NCBI GenBank assembly: GCA_963759375.1
Contig: CAVWYY010000005.1
Span: forward strand, 1-64,000
From: DASSUW01 sp963759375
GTDB taxonomy: Bacteria; Actinomycetota; Thermoleophilia; Solirubrobacterales; Solirubrobacteraceae
Reading direction: 5' to 3'
DNA length: 64,000 nt
Shown: positions 35,531 through 44,370 of the stretch, one piece after another
Layout: the number at the start of each line of letters is the position of its first letter
Position numbering within the stretch: the first letter of the stretch is position 1
Translations under genes and position numbers: made by a program
The notes under the pieces: generated by a model
The model's input: the letters and a program-made list of their open reading frames with translations, nothing else
What the model was told of the DNA's origin: nothing
Database searches by the model: none

Positions 35531-38374
35531 TTAGCGGCGGAGCTTGACCGTGAAGTGGCGCGTGCGGCGGTTCGACAGCTTGTCGGCGGCCGTCACGGCC
35601 CATTCCACCGACACTGACCTGCCGGTGCGCAGCGCCCGCTTGGCGGCGCCCAGCTGCTTCTTCGAGAGGCGGATCCTCAGCGTCGCCTTCTTGCCGGCGC
35701 GTAGCGTCTTCTTGACGGTGCGCGTCCTGGTGGCCTTCTTGCCCTCGATCTTCAGCAGGCCGCCGGCGCGGAGCGTGCAGCGCTCGCTCGGACAGCGGAC
35801 CGTGAGCTTCAACCGGCCGTCGCCGAGCCTGACCTTCTTCGCCCCGGACAGCTTCAGGGAGGGCGCCGTGCCGTCGCTGATCACCGCCGTCATGCCGCTC
35901 TGCGCGCTCGCCGAGCCGACGCCGTTGCTCCCGGTGACCCGCACCGCGACCCGCTTCCCGAGGTCGCGCGACCCCGTCCGGTAGGAGGCGCCGGTCGCGC
36001 CGGGGATCGGCATGCACGTGGTCGCGCACCGCAGCCATTGGTGGGAGAACGCGACCTCGTCGCCGCCCCAGACGCCGGGCGCGGCGGTCAGCGTGCGGCT
36101 CGTCTTCGCCGTGCCGCTGATGCCCGGTGGGGACTGGGACACCGGTTTGCGCAGGAAGATCGCGGTCAGGGTCGAGGTGGACCGCGGAGCGGCCGTGCGC
36201 GAGATGCGCCGGTCGCCGTCGCTCCAGCGCGCGAAGAAGTACTGCTGCCCGCCCGACACCTGCGGCGACGTCGTGGAGACCGTCGCGGCGGTGCCCGCGA
36301 TCAGCGTCTTGGACACGGACGTCCCGGGCACGCCGTTGAGCCGGACCGTGAACTGCGGCACGTTCGCCCGCGTCGTGAACGTGACGACGCGGGGCTGCAG
36401 CTCGAGCGTCGCGAGCGGGCTGCTGAAGCCGAGTGTGTCGGTGGCCCTCAGGGTGATCTGGAGGCGTGACGGGTAGTCGTGCGACGGCGCGATGAACGTG
36501 GCGGTCGGGCCGGTCAGCGTCTGCACCGGGTGCTCGTGACAGCTGCTGCCCGGGCAGTGCAGGATCGTCATGACCCACGTGTAGGTCAGGTGGCCCTGAT
36601 CGGCGGCGTCGGGATCGATCGCCGACGCCGAGAAGCGCAGCTTGTCGCCGACCGTCCACGCCGCCGGCACGGAGACCTTCGTGATCTTCGCGTCGTGCGG
36701 GATCGTGTTGTTCGCGCTGATCCGCGCGCTCGTCGTGTCGGAGATCCCGTTCGCCGTGACCCGCAGCCGGATCGTGCGCGCCGAGCGGTCGTTCCAGGTG
36801 GCGGTCTGGGTCGGCCCGACGGCCTCGAACGAGCCGTTGTCGTCCAGGTCCCACTCGTACGTCGCGCCGCTCGACGGGGTCGAGCTCGTCGCCGAGAACC
36901 CATACGTGGGGCCGACGTTGTCGGTGATCGTGATCCGCGCAGTCGGCTGGTCGACCGGCCGGACCTCGTGGATCTCACCGAATGTCTGGTCATGGAAGAC
37001 GTAGACGAGGTTGCCGTTCGGCGCGGTCTGAAGGTCGACCGGACCGACGCCGGGCACGCCGCGGGCGAACACCTGCGCGGCGGCGAAGTTCGGCTCACCA
37101 CCGCCGCCCGCCGGCGCGAACCAGATGCAGTTGCGCGCGTAGTCGGTGAAGAACAGGCCGTTGTTGAAGCTGTTCGGGTACGCCCCGTCGCCGTAGAACG
37201 CGAGGCCGGAGATCACCGAGCCCGCGTTCGGCAGGCAGTCGTCGCCCGGCACGACAGGGTTGCTGTGGTCGTAGGTGAACTGCGGCGGCGTCTCGTTGCT
37301 CAACGAGTCGCACGACGTCTGGCTCTGGTACGGGCCGTTGACCTGGTTGCCCTCCTTGCACGGCCATCCGAAGTTCTCGGCGGGCGTGCCCGGGGTGACC
37401 TTGTCGATCTCCTCGATCTGGGTCCAGCCGACGTCGCCGAGCCAGATGTCGCTGGTGCCGGGACGGAACGTGAAGCGGAACGGGTTGCGCAGGCCGTAGG
37501 CGATGACCTTGCGCTTGTTGAGGTCGGCGCTCGCGCTGAACGGGTTGCCGGACGCCGCCGCGCCGGTGACGGGGTCGATGCGGAGCACCGCACCGCTCAG
37601 CCCTGCGGGGTCAGCGTCGGTCTCGACGTCCTGCGCGCGCAGCGCGCCGCCCTCGGACGCGTCCTGGTTGCTCGGGACGTAGGGGTCGTGGCACGGGTTG
37701 ACCGATGGGTAGCCGTACTGGCCCCAGTCGGGCGCGTTGAAGTTGGCGCCCTCGCCCGCGCTGACGTAGAGCATCCCGTCGGGCCCGAATGCCACCGTGC
37801 CGACGGAGTGGCTCGGGAACTGCTGGCACCACTGGTCCTGGATGATCGTGTGGACCGGGCCAGTGGGCGCTCCCAGCGCCCCGATCGGCACGCTGACGAG
37901 CTTGCCGGAGATCACGCAGCCGTCCTCGTCGGCGCCGGGCGGCGACGGGCAGTCGTCGCCCCACCGCGGCGCGCTGCCGCCGACCGCCGCGTCGCGCGCG
38001 TAGAGCAGGTACATCGTGCCGCCGCTCTCGTTGAAGCCCGGCGACAGCGCCATGCCGAGCAGCCCGCGGTCCCAGAAGTCGTGGACCTCCGCGCTGAGGT
38101 CGATCACCTGGATCGGGTTCGGGTCCTGCGGCTGGTCGTAGGCGAGCACGACGCCGCTCTTGAGCGCCACGAACATGCGGTTGCCGAGCGCGGTGGGCAC
38201 GAACTTCACCGTGGTCGGCGCGGGCAGCGCGGTCGCCAGCGGAACGTCCTGGAACGTGCCGGGATCGCTGAGCTCGGGCAGGTCAGCCGCGGCTGGGCGC
38301 GCGGCGAACAGCAGCAACGCAGCCACCGCCGCCAGCGCCATCCCTAGCCTCCGCGTCCGTTGCGTCGCTGCCAC
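35531..38374 (-). CDS. Secreted PQQ-type glucose/sorbosone dehydrogenase with PKD/Ig-like repeats
   Basis: About 947 residues. A signal peptide (MALAAVAALLLFAARPAAA) is preceded by a basic stretch; I use GTG 38374, with TTG 38410 and ATG 38341 as alternatives. Residues ~40-470 form a six-bladed GSDH/sorbosone dehydrogenase propeller: DRGLLGMALSPGFNESGGTM, GTVAFGPDGMLYVSAGEGAN, VIAYGLRNPFRFTFRPGTSD, IWLGDVGWTQIEEIDKV and ENFGWPCKEGN. Then come a PKD-like domain (TYEWDLDDNGSFEAVGPTQT), further Ig-like domains (LRFSASAIDPDAADQGHLTY) and a basic C-terminal domain (RRTRHFTVKLRR). Probably oxidises sugars outside the cell or binds polysaccharide; C-terminal modules suggest surface attachment. Single gene, converging on none. 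Confidence 0.87.
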   Translation of the reverse strand: MAATQRTRRLGMALAAVAALLLFAARPAAADLPELSDPGTFQDVPLATALPAPTTVKFVPTALGNRMFVALKSGVVLAYDQPQDPNPIQVIDLSAEVHDFWDRGLLGMALSPGFNESGGTMYLLYARDAAVGGSAPRWGDDCPSPPGADEDGCVISGKLVSVPIGALGAPTGPVHTIIQDQWCQQFPSHSVGTVAFGPDGMLYVSAGEGANFNAPDWGQYGYPSVNPCHDPYVPSNQDASEGGALRAQDVETDADPAGLSGAVLRIDPVTGAAASGNPFSASADLNKRKVIAYGLRNPFRFTFRPGTSDIWLGDVGWTQIEEIDKVTPGTPAENFGWPCKEGNQVNGPYQSQTSCDSLSNETPPQFTYDHSNPVVPGDDCLPNAGSVISGLAFYGDGAYPNSFNNGLFFTDYARNCIWFAPAGGGGEPNFAAAQVFARGVPGVGPVDLQTAPNGNLVYVFHDQTFGEIHEVRPVDQPTARITITDNVGPTYGFSATSSTPSSGATYEWDLDDNGSFEAVGPTQTATWNDRSARTIRLRVTANGISDTTSARISANNTIPHDAKITKVSVPAAWTVGDKLRFSASAIDPDAADQGHLTYTWVMTILHCPGSSCHEHPVQTLTGPTATFIAPSHDYPSRLQITLRATDTLGFSSPLATLELQPRVVTFTTRANVPQFTVRLNGVPGTSVSKTLIAGTAATVSTTSPQVSGGQQYFFARWSDGDRRISRTAAPRSTSTLTAIFLRKPVSQSPPGISGTAKTSRTLTAAPGVWGGDEVAFSHQWLRCATTCMPIPGATGASYRTGSRDLGKRVAVRVTGSNGVGSASAQSGMTAVISDGTAPSLKLSGAKKVRLGDGRLKLTVRCPSERCTLRAGGLLKIEGKKATRTRTVKKTLRAGKKATLRIRLSKKQLGAAKRALRTGRSVSVEWAVTAADKLSNRRTRHFTVKLRR

Positions 38375-38440
38375 CGTCCGGACTTTGTACCGCGCCTCAA
38401 CGCGGAACAAAGAAACCTGGACGAATGGTCGGCGGCCGCG

Positions 38441-38617
38441 CTAGTCGGCCTGCGGCGGCTCGGACTCGGGCAGCCCGGGCAGCGGTGCGTCGTCCTCGTC
38501 GAGGTCGGCCGGCGGGCCGAGCGGCTGGTCGTCGATCTCCGGATCGCCGTCGGCGGGCGGCGGCGGCTCGTCGGGGAGGTCCGGGTCCTCGGGCGTGATC
38601 GGGGTCTCGCGCTCCAT
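38441..38617 (-). CDS. Small acidic proline-rich protein coupled to serS
   Basis: 58 residues: MERETPITPEDPDLPDEPPP, then PADGDPEIDDQPLGPPADLD and EDDAPLPGLPESEPPQAD. About a third Asp/Glu and nearly a third Pro, no Cys, Lys or aromatic residue. Predicted disordered. Its ATG shares one base with the serS stop (TGATG), so it is translated together with seryl-tRNA synthetase. No family recognised. Confidence 0.65.
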   Translation of the reverse strand: MERETPITPEDPDLPDEPPPPADGDPEIDDQPLGPPADLDEDDAPLPGLPESEPPQAD

Positions 38618-39840
38618 CACGCGTCGCCTACCCGCAGCCGCGCCGGCGCACCCCACTGCTGGAGCACGTCCGGGACGTCGAGCCCGTGGTTCTCGAGCAG
38701 GGCGATCATGTGCCGCCAGGTGACCGCGGTGCCGTTGAGCGTGTGCACGTGGCGAGGGCCGGGCCGGTGGCGGATGTCCAGCCGCCGGGACTGGAAGTCG
38801 GTCGTGTTCGAGGTCGACGTCACCTCGCCGTAGCCCTCGCGGCCGGGCATCCACGCCTCGAGGTCGTACTTCTTGGCCGCTGACGAGCCGAGGTCGTCGG
38901 CGCCGATGTTCACGACGCGGTACGGGATGTCGAGCGCCTGGAGCAGCTCCTCCTCGATGGCCAGCAGCCGCTCGTGCTCCTCGGTGGACGCCTCGGCCTC
39001 GACGAAGCAGAACATCTCGAGCTTGTCGAACTGGTGGACGCGGAAGATCCCGCGCGTGTCGCGCCCGGCGGCGCCGGCCTCGCGGCGGAAGCACGGTGAG
39101 AAGCCCGCGTAGCGCAGCGGCAGCACGCCCTCGTCGAGGATCTCGCCGGCGTGCAGCGAGGCGAGCGGGACCTCGGACGTGCCGACCAGGAACAGGTCGT
39201 CGTCGGGCAGCCGGTAGATCTGCTGCTCGGTGTCCGGGAGGAACCCGGTCCCGTACAGCGCCTCTTCGCGCACCAGCACCGGCGGGACGACGGGCGTGAA
39301 GCCGTGGCCCTCGAGCACCGACATCCCCCAGCGCACGAGCGCGAACTCGAGCAGCACGAGGTCGCCCTTCAGGTAGACGAACCGCGAGCCGGCCACGCGC
39401 GCGCCCGCCTCCGCGTCGATCAGCCCGTCGGCGACCGCGAGGTGGTCCGGGCCGGCCCCGCCGTGCTCGCCGACCTCGCGCAGCACGGTGTCGGCGTCGG
39501 CCGCCGTCGGGTCCGGCGGGTTCGGGAGCGTGGCCAGCGCGGCCTGCAGCTCGGCGTCGGCCTCGGACAGGTCCTGCCCGAGCGCCTTCACGCGCTGGGC
39601 GACCTCCTGCATCGCGGCGATCTCGGCGGCGGCGTCGCCGCCGGCCTGCTTGGCCGCGCCGATCGCCTTCGATGCCTCGTTCTGCCGCGCCCGCAGCGTC
39701 TCCACCTCGGGCCGCAGCGCGCGCGTGCGCTCGTCGAGCTCGAGCACACGGTCGAGCCGCGCGTCCGAGCCGTCACGCCGGCGCGCCAGCGCCGCCCGCA
39801 CGCTGTCGGGATCGCGGCGAAGCTGCTTGAGGTCGAGCAC
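38617..39840 (-). CDS. serS: Seryl-tRNA synthetase
   Basis: 407 residues, class II synthetase charging tRNA-Ser (two such tRNAs lie in this window). N-terminal coiled-coil arm (residues ~30-100: RLDRVLELDERTRALRPEVE, AAEIAAMQEVAQRVKALGQ) for tRNA binding. Catalytic domain: LVGTSEVPLASLHAGEIL (TxE loop), motif 2 FSPCFRREAGAAGRDTRGIF RVHQF and motif 3 region NGTAVTWRHMIALLENHG. DIRHRPGPRHVHTLNGT precedes it; many bacterial enzymes have R(F/Y)R...G here. Start GTG 39840 is six bases after the cytochrome gene stop. Confidence 0.96.
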   Translation of the reverse strand: MLDLKQLRRDPDSVRAALARRRDGSDARLDRVLELDERTRALRPEVETLRARQNEASKAIGAAKQAGGDAAAEIAAMQEVAQRVKALGQDLSEADAELQAALATLPNPPDPTAADADTVLREVGEHGGAGPDHLAVADGLIDAEAGARVAGSRFVYLKGDLVLLEFALVRWGMSVLEGHGFTPVVPPVLVREEALYGTGFLPDTEQQIYRLPDDDLFLVGTSEVPLASLHAGEILDEGVLPLRYAGFSPCFRREAGAAGRDTRGIFRVHQFDKLEMFCFVEAEASTEEHERLLAIEEELLQALDIPYRVVNIGADDLGSSAAKKYDLEAWMPGREGYGEVTSTSNTTDFQSRRLDIRHRPGPRHVHTLNGTAVTWRHMIALLENHGLDVPDVLQQWGAPARLRVGDA

Positions 39841-39846
39841 CGGGGC

Positions 39847-40254
39847 TCAGCGGCCGCTGGAGCCCGGCGAGCTCGCGGCCGCGGAGCCGGAGTACTTGGC
39901 CACGAAGTCCGCCACCTTCTCGGCCTCCTCGCCGGTCACCAGGTTCTGCGGCATCGGCGAGGACGAGAAGCCGCCGTTGCGGATCGCGTAGAGGACGCTC
40001 TCGCGGTCCTCCTTGCGCTCGTCGAAGTTCGGGCCGTCCTTGCGCTCGCGCGAGTGGACCTTGGTGGCCGAGCCCTCCGCCCCCGCGACGGTCAGCGTGT
40101 GGCAGCCGGCGCAGTTCTCGTCGAACAGGGCCGCACCCTCGTAGTTCGGGTCGTCCTGCGACAGCTGGATCCCCTCCTCCCCGCATGCCGCGAGGGAGAA
40201 CGCGAAGACCGCGAGCACGACTGCGACCAGGGGTCGGCGAAGCGAAGGCGCCAT
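39847..40254 (-). CDS. Lipoprotein c-type cytochrome
   Basis: 135 residues. N-terminal MAPSLRRPLVAVVLAVFAFS then LAACGEEG gives a lipoprotein signal with lipobox LAAC. Heme motif ENCAGCHTL (CxxCH) near residue 49; axial Met in SSSPMPQNLVTGEEAEKVAD; C-terminal VADFVAKYSG helix. Monoheme electron carrier on the outer face of the membrane. ATG 40254 is used. Divergent from a cupredoxin lipoprotein gene (37 bases apart) and upstream of serS on the same strand. Confidence 0.9.
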   Translation of the reverse strand: MAPSLRRPLVAVVLAVFAFSLAACGEEGIQLSQDDPNYEGAALFDENCAGCHTLTVAGAEGSATKVHSRERKDGPNFDERKEDRESVLYAIRNGGFSSSPMPQNLVTGEEAEKVADFVAKYSGSAAASSPGSSGR

Positions 40255-40291
40255 GGACGGGGCGACAGCATACGGAACAATCCGGCCCCCG

Positions 40292-40657
40292 ATGCCCCTC
40301 CCCCGCGCCATCGCCGTCCTGGTCGCGGCCGTCGCCCTCGCCGGCTGCGGCGGTGGCGAACCGGTGGCGAGCGTGCGGGGCGGCGAGGCCGCCATAACGC
40401 TCGACGACTTCCTCATCGCGCCGCAGAACCTCACCGCCCGAGCCGGGCGCGTCACGTTCACCGTGACCAACCGCGGCCGCCTGGTGCACAGCTTCCACGT
40501 CCAGCTCCCCGACCGCGAGCCGGTCAAGATCACCCCGCTGCAGCCCGGAGCAGTCCGCCACCGCGTCCGCCGACCTGGCGCCCGGGGAGTACCGGCTCGT
40601 GTGCGTCGAGTCCAATCACGCCGAGCTGGGCATGACCGGACGGCTCGTCGTCCGATG
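40292..40657 (+). CDS. Cupredoxin-like lipoprotein (one frameshift)
   Basis: About 121 residues when joined. Lipoprotein signal MPLPRAIAVLVAAVALAGCG. A plastocyanin/azurin-like fold: ITLDDFLIAPQNLTARAGRV, TFTVTNRGRLVHSFHVQL (first copper His in HSFHV) and, after a frame change near 40552 (one extra g), DLAPGEYRLVCVESNHAELG with C...H...M ligands (CVESNHAELGM). Type 1 copper electron carrier. ATG 40292; the stop overlaps the flavin reductase start. Paired head-to-head with the cytochrome c gene. Confidence 0.78.
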
Positions 40658-41125
40658 AGGGAGCTCGGGCCGGACCGCTTCCGCTCCGTGATGGGGCACT
40701 TCGCCACCGGCGTCACGGTCGTGACCGCGACGTCGCCCGAGGGCCCGGTGGGGCTGACCGCGAACGCGGTCGCCTCGCTGTCGCTCGACCCGCTGCTCCT
40801 CCTCGTCGCGTTCGACAACGAGGCCCGCACGCTGCCGGTGGTGCGCGAGGCGGGCCGCTTCGGCGTCAACGTGCTGCGCAGCGACCAGGAGGATCTGGCG
40901 CGGCTGTTCGCCTCCAAGGCGCCCGAGGCCGAGAAGTTCGCCGGCGTGCCGCACACCGTCCACGACGGCATCCCGGTGATCGAGGGCGTGCTGGCCTGGG
41001 TCGGCTGCCGGCTCGAGCGGCTGATCCCGGGCGGCGACCACACGATCGGCATCGGCGCCGTCGAGGCCGCCGAGGCGGGCACCGGCGAGCCGCTCCTGTG
41101 GTTCCGTGGGAGCTACCGCGCGTGA
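40654..41125 (+). CDS. Flavin reductase-like (FMN-binding split barrel) protein
   Basis: 156 residues of the flavin reductase/HpaC-like domain: FRSVMGHFATGVTVVTATSP, EGPVGLTANAVASLSLDPLL, LLVAFDNEARTLPVVREAGR, FGVNVLRSDQEDLARLFA and HTIGIGAVEAAEAGTGEPLL. Supplies reduced flavin to a monooxygenase or acts as an NAD(P)H:FMN reductase. ATG 40654 overlaps the cupredoxin stop (ATGA) and its own stop overlaps the next gene's GTG. Confidence 0.9.
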
Positions 41126-41562
41126 CGGCGTTCCACATCGCGCTCGGCGTCGGGCTGATCGCCGTCAACGCGGTCGCGGGCCTGTACGGCACCTACGCAT
41201 GGTGGCGGCGCGCCACGCCGCGAGCGTTCTGGCCGCTGCTGCGGACCGGCCAGGCGCTGGTCATGGTCGAGGCCGTGGACGGGGCGATCCTGCTGGCGAT
41301 CGGCAAGGACCTGCCGGAGCTGCACCTCATCTACGGGCTCGTGCCGCTCGGCGTGTCGTTCCTCGCCGAGCAGCTGCGCCTCGCGTCGGCCGACACGGTG
41401 CTCTCGCAGCGCGGCCTGGAGGGGCGAAAGGACGTCGAGGCTCTCCCGGCCGCTGAGCAGCAACAGCTCGTCCGTGACATCGTTCGCCGGGAGATGGGCG
41501 TGATGGCCGCTTCAGCGATCGTCGTGGCGCTGCTGGGGGTACGAGCAGCGGGTGCGTTATGA
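41122..41562 (+). CDS. Conserved hypothetical membrane protein
   Basis: 146 residues with about four hydrophobic segments: FHIALGVGLIAVNAVAGLYG, AFWPLLRTGQALVMVEAVDG, AILLAIGKDL-LHLIYGLVPL and MAASAIVVALLGVRAAGAL. The central HLIYGLVPL region and a cytoplasmic loop (GRKDVEALPAAEQQQLVRDI) are notable. Start GTG 41122 overlaps the flavin reductase stop. Function unknown. Last gene before the nuo operon. Confidence 0.7.
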   Translation: MTAFHIALGVGLIAVNAVAGLYGTYAWWRRATPRAFWPLLRTGQALVMVEAVDGAILLAIGKDLPELHLIYGLVPLGVSFLAEQLRLASADTVLSQRGLEGRKDVEALPAAEQQQLVRDIVRREMGVMAASAIVVALLGVRAAGAL

Positions 41563-41602
41563 CACTAAGTAACACAGGCGCACAAACCCGTCCCCGCAGT
41601 GC

Positions 41603-41618
41603 TAAAACTCAGCCACGG
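41603..41618 (+). promoter_or_regulatory. Candidate -10 element and near-leaderless start of nuoA
   Basis: TAAAAC (41603-41608), preceded by TG-C, lies 9 bases before the nuoA GTG (41618). No Shine-Dalgarno sequence separates them, so transcription may begin within a few bases of the start codon. No clear -35 was found. Confidence 0.35.
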
Positions 41619-41977
41619 TGATCAGGTCATACCTTCCCGCGTTGCTCTTCGTAGGGCTGGGAACGATCCTCGGCCTGGTCTTCGCGATGCTCAACTCGGT
41701 GATCGGGCCGAAGGGGAAGCAGCGCCCCGCGACCGTCGACCCGTACGAGTGCGGCCTGCCGTCGGAGGTCAAGAAGAACTTCCGCTTCGGGATCAGCTTC
41801 TACCTGATCGCGATGCTGTTCATCCTCTTCGACATCGAGGTCATCTTCCTGTACCCGGTGGCCGTCCAGCTGAAGGCGTTCGGGACCTTTGCGCTGCTGG
41901 AGACCATCGTGTTCGTCGTCCTGCTGGGAATCGCCTTCGTGTACGTGTGGCGGAGAGGAGCACTCGAATGGAGGTGA
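41618..41977 (+). CDS. nuoA: NADH-quinone oxidoreductase subunit A
   Basis: 119 residues, three membrane helices: ALLFVGLGTILGLVFAMLNS, FYLIAMLFILFDIEVIFLYP and FALLETIVFVVLLGIAFVYV. The conserved loop PYECGLPSEVKKNFRFGISF is diagnostic. Small subunit at the junction of the hydrophilic and membrane arms of complex I. Start GTG 41618; overlaps nuoB by 10 bases. Confidence 0.96.
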   Translation: MIRSYLPALLFVGLGTILGLVFAMLNSVIGPKGKQRPATVDPYECGLPSEVKKNFRFGISFYLIAMLFILFDIEVIFLYPVAVQLKAFGTFALLETIVFVVLLGIAFVYVWRRGALEWR

Positions 41978-42630
41978 CCCGCCAGCAACTCGGCGCGGGC
42001 GGGATGAAGGACTTCCGCGCGCGTCAGCTCACCGCCCAGCAGATGCTCCGCGGCGAGCTCGAGGGCGCCGAGCTCGAGAAGCACGTCGAGGAGAGCATCC
42101 TCACCACCACGCTCGAGCGCGCCGGCCGATGGGCCGCCGCAAACGCCATGTTCCCCGCCACGTTCGGGCTGGCCTGCTGCGCGATCGAGATGATGTCGAT
42201 CGTCGGCGCCCGCGTCGACGTCGCGCGCTTCGGCGGCGAGGCGTTCCGCGCCTCGCCGCGCCAGGCCGACATGCTGATCCTGTCCGGTCGCGTCTCGATC
42301 AAGATGGCGCCGGTCATTCGGCGCATCTACGACCAGATGATCGAGCCGCGCTGGGCGATCGCCATGGGCGCCTGCTCGTCGTCGATGGGCGTCTTCAACA
42401 ACTACGCGATCGTGCCGGCCGACAAGTTCATGCCGGTCGACGTCCACGTCCCCGGCTGCCCCCCGCGCCCGGAGGCGCTGATGCACGGGATCCTCAAGCT
42501 GCGGGCGATGGTCCTCGCCCGCCCCGACCAGAGCTGGCGGTCGCGCTACGGCGGGGGCGGCACCGAGGAGTTCACCGAGTCCGAGCTTCAGATCGAGCCG
42601 GTCGGCGGCGGGACGGCCTCGGGTGCCTGA
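41968..42630 (+). CDS. nuoB: NADH-quinone oxidoreductase subunit B
   Basis: 220 residues; binds the N2 4Fe-4S cluster next to the quinone site. Cluster motif FGLACCAIEMMSIVGARVDV plus ACSSSMGVFNNY and VPGCPPRPEALMHGI supply the four cysteines. A GGAG lies upstream within nuoA. The C-terminus (TESELQIEPVGGGTASGA) overlaps nuoC. Confidence 0.97.
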   Translation: MEVTRQQLGAGGMKDFRARQLTAQQMLRGELEGAELEKHVEESILTTTLERAGRWAAANAMFPATFGLACCAIEMMSIVGARVDVARFGGEAFRASPRQADMLILSGRVSIKMAPVIRRIYDQMIEPRWAIAMGACSSSMGVFNNYAIVPADKFMPVDVHVPGCPPRPEALMHGILKLRAMVLARPDQSWRSRYGGGGTEEFTESELQIEPVGGGTASGA

Positions 42631-43135
42631 CGCCACCGGCCTCGAGCTGATCGCACAGGACCTGCGCGGCGCGCACGGCGACGACACCGTTCTCGGCACC
42701 CAGTTCTTCCGCGACAAAGCAGCCGTGGACGTGACACCCGCGCGCGTTAACGATGTCCTGGCCTTCCTGCGCGAGCGCGGCTTCGGCTTCCTGGCCAGCG
42801 TCCACGGGCTCGACTACTACCCCGAGGAGCCGCGCCTCGGCGTGCAGTACGAGCTGATCGACATGACCGCGGTGGACCGCATCACGGTCCGGCTGCGCGT
42901 GCCGGTCGACGCGCCGAACGTCCCGTCCGTCACACCGGACTGGCCGACCGCCGACCACCAGGAGCGCGAGGTCTTCGACATGTTCGGGGTGATCTTCGAC
43001 GGCCACCCGAACCACCGGCGGATCCTCATGCCCGAGGACTACGAGGGCCATCCGCAGCGTCGCGACTTCCCGCTCGGCGGCGAGCCGGTGACCTTCACCT
43101 ACAACGAGCAGAGCCTCGAGGGGAAGGGCTCATGA
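42623..43135 (+). CDS. nuoC: NADH-quinone oxidoreductase subunit C
   Basis: 170 residues, 30-kDa subunit: FLASVHGLDYYPEEPRLGVQ, TVRLRVPVDAPNVPSVTPDW, DHQEREVFDMFGVIFDGHPN and RRILMPEDYEGHPQRRDFPL are all characteristic. Separate from nuoD, overlapping it by four bases (ATGA). Start GTG 42623. Confidence 0.97.
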   Translation: MPDATGLELIAQDLRGAHGDDTVLGTQFFRDKAAVDVTPARVNDVLAFLRERGFGFLASVHGLDYYPEEPRLGVQYELIDMTAVDRITVRLRVPVDAPNVPSVTPDWPTADHQEREVFDMFGVIFDGHPNHRRILMPEDYEGHPQRRDFPLGGEPVTFTYNEQSLEGKGS

Positions 43136-44370
43136 GCGACCTGACGTACCGCGAGATCGAGGACTCGCACGAGCTTTCGCACCTCGAGCACGAGCACGAC
43201 GGCGAGCAGCAGCTTCTCACGCTCAATATGGGCCCGCACCACCCCGCCACGCACGGGGTCCTGCGGCTGCTGACCACGCTCGAGGGCGAGGTCGTGCGCG
43301 ACATCGTGCCGATGATCGGCTACCTGCACACCGGGATCGAGAAGACGGCCGAGGACAAGGCGTACTGGAAGGGCATCACGGTCGTCGAGCGGATGGACTA
43401 CCTGGCGTACTTCTTCAACGCGTACACCTTCTGCGGCGCCGTCGAGACGCTGCTCGACCTCGAGGTACCGCCCCGCGCCCAGTGGCTCCGCGTGCTGCAC
43501 ATGGAGCTCAACCGGATCATGTCCCACCTGGTCTGGCTCGGCACCAGCGCGCTCGACCTCGGGGCGATCTCGATGTTCTGGTACTGCTTCCGCGACCGCG
43601 AGACGATCCTCGACCTGTTCGAGATGTCGACCGGCCAGCGCATGCACACGCGCTACTTCCAGGTCGGCGGCGTCATCGAGGACATCCCCGCCGGGTTCGA
43701 GGAGAAGGTCCGAGAGTTCGCCGAGCAGATGCCCGGCCGGGTCGACCAGTACCTGGCGCTGCTGGCCAAGAACGAGATCGTGCTGCACCGGCTGCGCGGT
43801 GTCGCCGCCGTCGACGAGGAGACGCTGCTCGGCCTCGGCGTCACCGGCCCGCTGCTGCGCGCGACGGGGAACTCGTGGGACCTGCGCAAGGCCGCTCCGT
43901 ACTCCGGCTACGAGAACTTCGACTTCAAGATCCCGGTCGGCACGACCGGCGACAACTGGGACCGCTTCGCCGTCCGCGCCGCGGAGATGAAGGAGTCCTC
44001 GAGCATCATCCTGCAGGCGCTCGACGGCCTGCCCGAAGGGCCATACATCACCGAGAACCGCAAGTACGCGCTGCCGCCGCGGCACGAGCTGGCGACCTCG
44101 ATGGAGGCGCTGATCCACCACTTCAAGCTCGTCACCGAGGGCTACCGCGTGCCGCCGGGCGAGTTCTACTTCCCGTGCGAGTCCCCCCGCGGCGAGCTCG
44201 CCTGCTTCGTGCGCGCCGACGGCTCGTCCAAGCCCGCGCGCGTGCATATGCGCGATCCGTCGTTCGTGAACCTGCAGTCGTTGAAGCCGATGGTGCAGGA
44301 CCTGTACATCGCCGACCTGATCGCGACGCTGGCGATGCTCGACCCGATCCTCGGAGGCGTCGACCGCTGA
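43132..44370 (+). CDS. nuoD: NADH-quinone oxidoreductase subunit D
   Basis: 412 residues, 49-kDa subunit forming the quinone pocket. LNMGPHHPATHGVLRLLTTL, IGYLHTGIEKTAEDKAYWKG, ELNRIMSHLVWLGTSALDLG and the C-terminal DPILGGVDR are all conserved. An N-terminal extension (SDLTYREIEDSHELSHLEHE) is acidic and His-rich. Overlaps nuoE by one base. Confidence 0.97.
   Translation: MSDLTYREIEDSHELSHLEHEHDGEQQLLTLNMGPHHPATHGVLRLLTTLEGEVVRDIVPMIGYLHTGIEKTAEDKAYWKGITVVERMDYLAYFFNAYTFCGAVETLLDLEVPPRAQWLRVLHMELNRIMSHLVWLGTSALDLGAISMFWYCFRDRETILDLFEMSTGQRMHTRYFQVGGVIEDIPAGFEEKVREFAEQMPGRVDQYLALLAKNEIVLHRLRGVAAVDEETLLGLGVTGPLLRATGNSWDLRKAAPYSGYENFDFKIPVGTTGDNWDRFAVRAAEMKESSSIILQALDGLPEGPYITENRKYALPPRHELATSMEALIHHFKLVTEGYRVPPGEFYFPCESPRGELACFVRADGSSKPARVHMRDPSFVNLQSLKPMVQDLYIADLIATLAMLDPILGGVDR

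Noticed and set aside
36479..38347. 622-codon plus-strand frame opposite the PQQ-type dehydrogenase
   Set aside because: Composition dominated by Arg/Val/Asp/Gly, no start signal, no motif; antisense shadow.
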